DNA of 64,000 nucleotides. Source: Ulvibacter sp047614245. GTDB lineage: Bacteria > Bacteroidota > Bacteroidia > Flavobacteriales > Flavobacteriaceae. Both the position numbers and the translations under genes were made by a program. Location: positions 17,220 to 81,219 of the forward strand of contig JBLHIC010000002.1 in NCBI GenBank assembly GCA_047614245.1, in the 5' to 3' direction. Each line of letters starts with the position of its first letter. Within the stretch, counting starts at the first letter, position 1. Below the pieces are notes generated by a model, which did not search any database, was not told the DNA's origin, and saw nothing but the letters and a program-made list of their open reading frames with translations. Below are positions 61,217 to 64,000 of this stretch, piece after piece.

Positions 61217-61231
61217 GACTAAATCTTTTAG

Positions 61232-63178
61232 TTAACCGTTAAACTCTTTAATATCTTTTTTTACTGCTTCAGAAATCATTTGAGAAAAGGCTTCAATTGT
61301 CATCGTCCCTAAATCACCTTCACTATGCTTTCTTACTGAAATAGTATTTTCTTTTTCTTCTTGCTCCCCAATTATCAACATATAAGGGATTTTATTCATT
61401 TCTGCATCCCTTATTTTCTTGCCAATAGTCTCACTTCTATTATCTACAAGGGCGCGAATTTCGTCATTTTCAAGCAGATTTAAAACTTTTTCAGCGTATT
61501 TTTCATATTTTTCGCTTAATGATAAAATAGTTACTTGATCAGGCATCAACCAAAGAGGAAAATTACCTCCAGTATGCTCCAATAAAATTGCGATAAATCG
61601 CTCCATACTCCCAAAAGGAGCACGGTGAATCATAATAGGACGATGCAATTCGTTATCGCTGCCTTTATATTCTAATTCAAATCGCTCCGGTAAATTATAA
61701 TCTACTTGAATTGTCCCTAATTGCCAGCTTCTTCCCAAAGCATCCTTTACCATAAAGTCAAGCTTCGGACCATAAAAAGCAGCTTCGCCAGTTACAACTA
61801 CATAGTCGAGTCCTTTTTCCTTTGCGGCATTGAGAATTGCATTTTCAGCTTTCTCCCAATTCTCTAGGTTGCCTATATACTTTTCAGGTTTCTTAGGGTC
61901 TCTTATCGATACTTGCGATGTGAAATTCTCGAAGCCTAAAGATCCAAAAACATATAAAACTAGGTCAATAACTTTATTAAACTCATCATGTAATTGATCT
62001 GGAGTGCAAAATATATGAGCATCATCTTGAGTAAATCCCCGAACCCGAGTTAAACCGTGTAGCTCACCACTCTGCTCATAACGATAGACCGTCCCAAATT
62101 CAGCAAAACGCTTTGGTAGATCTTTATAAGACCAAGGCTTACTATTATAAATTTCACAATGATGAGGGCAATTCATAGGTTTCAAAAGAAACTCTTCTCC
62201 CTCATTTGGCGTGTTAATTGGTTGAAAGCTATCCGCTCCGTATTTTTCATAATGACCAGAAGTAACGTAGAGTTCCTTTTGTCCTATATGAGGAGTAATC
62301 ACCATTTCGTAGCCCGCTTTCTTCTGAGCTTTCTTAAGAAAATTTTCAAGTCGCTCGCGTAAAGCAGCACCTTTAGGCAGCCACAGCGGCAAACCTTGCC
62401 CAACCTTTTGCGAAAAAGTGAACAACCCAAGTTCCTTCCCTAACTTTCTGTGATCTCTCTTTTTAGCTTCTTCGAGCAGCTCCAAATATTCTGTTAGCGC
62501 TTTTTGCTTCGGAAAAGTTATTCCGTAGATACGAGTTAACTGCTTGTTATTTTCATCACCGCGCCAATAGGCACCGGCAATACTCATCAACTTTATAGCT
62601 TTAATTATCCCCGTATTTGGTATATGACCCCCACGACATAAATCTGTGAAAGTATCATGATCACAAAAAGTAATCGTACCATCTTCAAGACCTTCAATCA
62701 ATTCTACTTTGTATTCGTTGCCTTGCTTTGCGTAATACGCAAGCGCATCTTCCTTTGAAGATTCTCGAAGAGAGAATTCATGTTTACCTCGCGCAATTTC
62801 AAGCATCCTGACTTCAACTGCCTTCAAATCTTTTTCAGCAAAGACTACTTCACCAAAATCGACGTCATAGTAAAACCCTTTTTCAATAGCTGGTCCAATA
62901 GTTAATTTTACTCCAGGATACAATTGTTCTAAAGCCTGTGCTAAAAGATGTGCAGATGAATGCCAGAAAGCTTTTTTACCTTCGTCATTGGTCCAGGTAT
63001 AAAGTACTAGACTTCCGTCGGTTGTTAAGGGTGTTGAAGATTCAACTGTTTCCTCATTGAATGATGCAGAAATAACATTTCGTGCAAACCCTTCACTTAT
63101 ACTTTTTGCCACATCCATAGGAGTAGCGCCTGAATTATATTGCTTTACGCTTCCATCCGGTAAGGTAATCGCGATCAT
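61232..63178 (-). CDS. thrS: threonyl-tRNA synthetase
   Basis: 648 residues from ATG 63178 (MIAITLPDGSVKQYNSG), preferred over an ATG seven codons upstream because it is the family start and lies downstream of the promoter at 63197-63227. Domains: TGS (1-62), editing domain with HSSAHLLAQALEQLYPG, class II core with MNCPHHCEIY and LTRVRGFTQDDAHIFC, and anticodon domain. It charges tRNA-Thr and edits Ser. First gene of the thrS-infC-rpmI-rplT operon. Confidence 0.97.
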   Translation of the reverse strand: MIAITLPDGSVKQYNSGATPMDVAKSISEGFARNVISASFNEETVESSTPLTTDGSLVLYTWTNDEGKKAFWHSSAHLLAQALEQLYPGVKLTIGPAIEKGFYYDVDFGEVVFAEKDLKAVEVRMLEIARGKHEFSLRESSKEDALAYYAKQGNEYKVELIEGLEDGTITFCDHDTFTDLCRGGHIPNTGIIKAIKLMSIAGAYWRGDENNKQLTRIYGITFPKQKALTEYLELLEEAKKRDHRKLGKELGLFTFSQKVGQGLPLWLPKGAALRERLENFLKKAQKKAGYEMVITPHIGQKELYVTSGHYEKYGADSFQPINTPNEGEEFLLKPMNCPHHCEIYNSKPWSYKDLPKRFAEFGTVYRYEQSGELHGLTRVRGFTQDDAHIFCTPDQLHDEFNKVIDLVLYVFGSLGFENFTSQVSIRDPKKPEKYIGNLENWEKAENAILNAAKEKGLDYVVVTGEAAFYGPKLDFMVKDALGRSWQLGTIQVDYNLPERFELEYKGSDNELHRPIMIHRAPFGSMERFIAILLEHTGGNFPLWLMPDQVTILSLSEKYEKYAEKVLNLLENDEIRALVDNRSETIGKKIRDAEMNKIPYMLIIGEQEEKENTISVRKHSEGDLGTMTIEAFSQMISEAVKKDIKEFNG

Positions 63179-63196
63179 AGTTGAAAATTTAAGTCG

Positions 63197-63227
63197 CAAA
63201 GATACTACGAGTTTCCACGTTTAACAA
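63197..63227 (-). promoter_or_regulatory. promoter of the thrS operon
   Basis: Read leftward: TTG (63225-63227), 20 nt, TATCTTTG (63197-63204) then CG. Strong match to the Bacteroidota promoter, about 18 nt before the thrS ATG. Confidence 0.75.
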
Positions 63228-63290
63228 TAAGGAGTCAACCTATTATATCATTTTGATTATGTAATGTCGTATTCCTAATTTGAATTATTT

Positions 63291-63460
63291 GGGCGCCACC
63301 CTTCTGAGATGTATTAGTGATTAGTTATTGTGTCATCTTACATTTAGAAATGGGGGTTAATTAAGTTGAGATTTTAGGAGGGTCAGGCTTTCACTACTCG
63401 CTTCCTCCGTTGCATGCTTCAACGGTGGAGAGCTCAAACATGTCGTTCAATCCTTGGCGC
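63291..63460. repeat. structured repeat-like non-coding element
   Basis: Begins GGGCGCCACCC and ends CAATCCTTGGCGC. ACCCTTCT (63298-63305) pairs with AGGAGGGT (63376 region) to form an 8-bp stem, after which GGGTCAGGCTTTC and a second hairpin around CTCCGTTG/CAACGG follow. From memory, the frame GGGCG-ACCC ... GGGTCGGGCTTTC ... CAATCCC-CGC recurs in many Bacteroidota genomes as an unexplained repeat; I cannot verify this here. It lies between thrS and the rRNA promoters. No ORF. Confidence 0.45.
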
Positions 63461-63584
63461 TTTCGTTTAATGCCAAAAATAGGATATATATTAAGGTATA
63501 AAATGGGTTAAAATTATTTTATATGCTAATAGAGTTCATATTCAAAGCCTTAAGAAAAACCTTTAAAAAAACTTAAAATTATAC

Positions 63585-63614
63585 TTGTGGAAGTGAAAAA
63601 GGAAAGTATCTTTG
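63585..63614 (+). promoter_or_regulatory. rRNA operon promoter P1
   Basis: TTGTGG at 63585 and TATCTTTG at 63607-63614, 19 nt between TTG and TA, followed by CACCCGCTT, the start sequence shared by all three copies. Confidence 0.8.
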
Positions 63615-63697
63615 CACCCGCTTAGAGAAATAGTTAAGGCTGTTTTGGAAAAGCAAAAAAGTTCATTAAAATTCTTGAAATTATTTATTTAAAAATA

Positions 63698-63727
63698 TTG
63701 CAGGTTTTAAAAACTGTAGTATCTTTG
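63698..63727 (+). promoter_or_regulatory. rRNA operon promoter P2
   Basis: TTGCAGG at 63698 and TATCTTTG at 63720-63727, again 19 nt apart, followed by CACCCCGCTT. Confidence 0.8.
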
Positions 63728-63811
63728 CACCCCGCTTGTGATAGCAAATTTTAATTAAGACGGGAGAAAAAGTACGGTCTAAAATTTTTTGAAATATTTT
63801 TAAATAAAACA

Positions 63812-63841
63812 TTGCAGGTTTTAAAATGCATTGTATATTTG
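63812..63841 (+). promoter_or_regulatory. rRNA operon promoter P3
   Basis: TTGCAGG at 63812 and TATATTTG at 63834-63841, 19 nt apart, followed by CAGCCGCTT. The P2 and P3 spacers both begin CAGGTTTTAAAA. Confidence 0.8.
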
Positions 63842-64000
63842 CAGCCGCTTAGAGATAGGCACATTGGTGAAAGGGATATAAATAGTGGTTCGATTCCACT
63901 TCATCATCTAATAAAGGTCTTAATTTTCGGATTAGGATTAAGTTCATTGAGATATTGAAATTGACAAGCGTAGGTTAGAGATCGAAAGATTTTTAATCGA
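63842..64000 (+). other. rRNA operon leader, cut by the window edge
   Basis: Downstream of the three promoters there is no ORF. The stretch TTCATTGAGATATTGAAATTG (63942 onward) is the type of antitermination leader found just before 16S rRNA genes in Flavobacteriaceae. The 16S gene itself would start beyond the window. A tRNA T-arm-like motif (GTGGTTCGATTCCAC) lies at 63885-63899. Confidence 0.65.

Noticed and set aside
63842..63912. A complete tRNA gene in the rRNA leader
   Set aside because: Only a T arm is recognisable; no anticodon arm or paired acceptor stem could be found.
1..64000. CRISPR array, prophage, transposase or restriction-modification locus
   Set aside because: No regularly spaced repeats, integrase, transposase, capsid or methylase/endonuclease genes were seen anywhere in the window.

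Overview
The window is AT-rich DNA from a marine-type member of the Flavobacteriaceae (Bacteroidota). The evidence is the Bacteroidota promoter form (TTG about 19-20 nt before TAnnTTTG) ahead of many genes, SusC/FecA-like TonB receptors with an N-terminal carboxypeptidase-regulatory domain, and family-typical proteins: DUF3276/PUR, DUF1573, a long NusB, a split transketolase, a zinc-cysteine-less Tgt, and LytS/LytTR signalling. There is no phage, IS element or CRISPR array. Most of the window is a conserved chromosomal backbone with scattered gene remnants.

Layout. 1-0.5 kb: a nonsense-riddled C-terminal remnant of a phytoene-desaturase/retinol-reductase-like oxidoreductase. 0.5-10 kb: M14 peptidase, PUR protein, ABC exporter, leucine dehydrogenase, nusB-DUF1573-yajC, pepT. 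10-18.5 kb: TonB receptor, pyrD, DUF2071 protein, LysE exporter, HMG-CoA lyase, 5'-nucleotidase, haem-binding protein. 19.1-19.7 kb: a frameshifted methyltransferase pseudogene. 20-26.3 kb: a four-gene outer-envelope operon (DUF4856 lipoprotein, imelysin-like protein, HTTM/gamma-carboxylase-like membrane enzyme, TonB receptor) with two copies of a 23-bp palindromic box around its promoter. It is probably an iron-responsive uptake locus. 26.3-34.7 kb: guaB, Skp-like protein, DinB protein, and a three-gene SurA/PpiC periplasmic folding operon followed by a MoxR ATPase. 34.9-44.6 kb: aconitase, GH109-like oxidoreductase, TlpA-like thioredoxin, GNAT, a B12-binding MerR regulator, tRNA-Leu(GAG), tRNA-Lys(UUU), aroK, a PRTase, an S4 protein and an FKBP lipoprotein. 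44.7-54.9 kb: transketolase halves, tgt-lptF/G-EamA, accA, dnaB, a periplasmic protein often labelled asparagine synthetase B, and an OmpA lipoprotein-like protein.

55.3-59.7 kb holds the most system-like accessory locus. An EF-hand protein, a YHYH-domain lipoprotein, a MORN-repeat (YwqK) lipoprotein and an SCO copper chaperone run leftward. A LytS-type histidine kinase and LytTR regulator run rightward. The divergent region carries a perfect 10-bp direct repeat at 21-bp spacing, the geometry LytTR regulators bind.

59.9-63.2 kb is the thrS-infC-rpmI-rplT translation operon, with infC apparently starting at the rare codon ATA. The right edge carries a structured repeat-like element, three tandem rRNA-type promoters with identical 19-nt spacing, and the leader of an rRNA operon whose 16S gene lies just outside the window. 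Nothing here could be checked against a database; family names rest on motif recognition.
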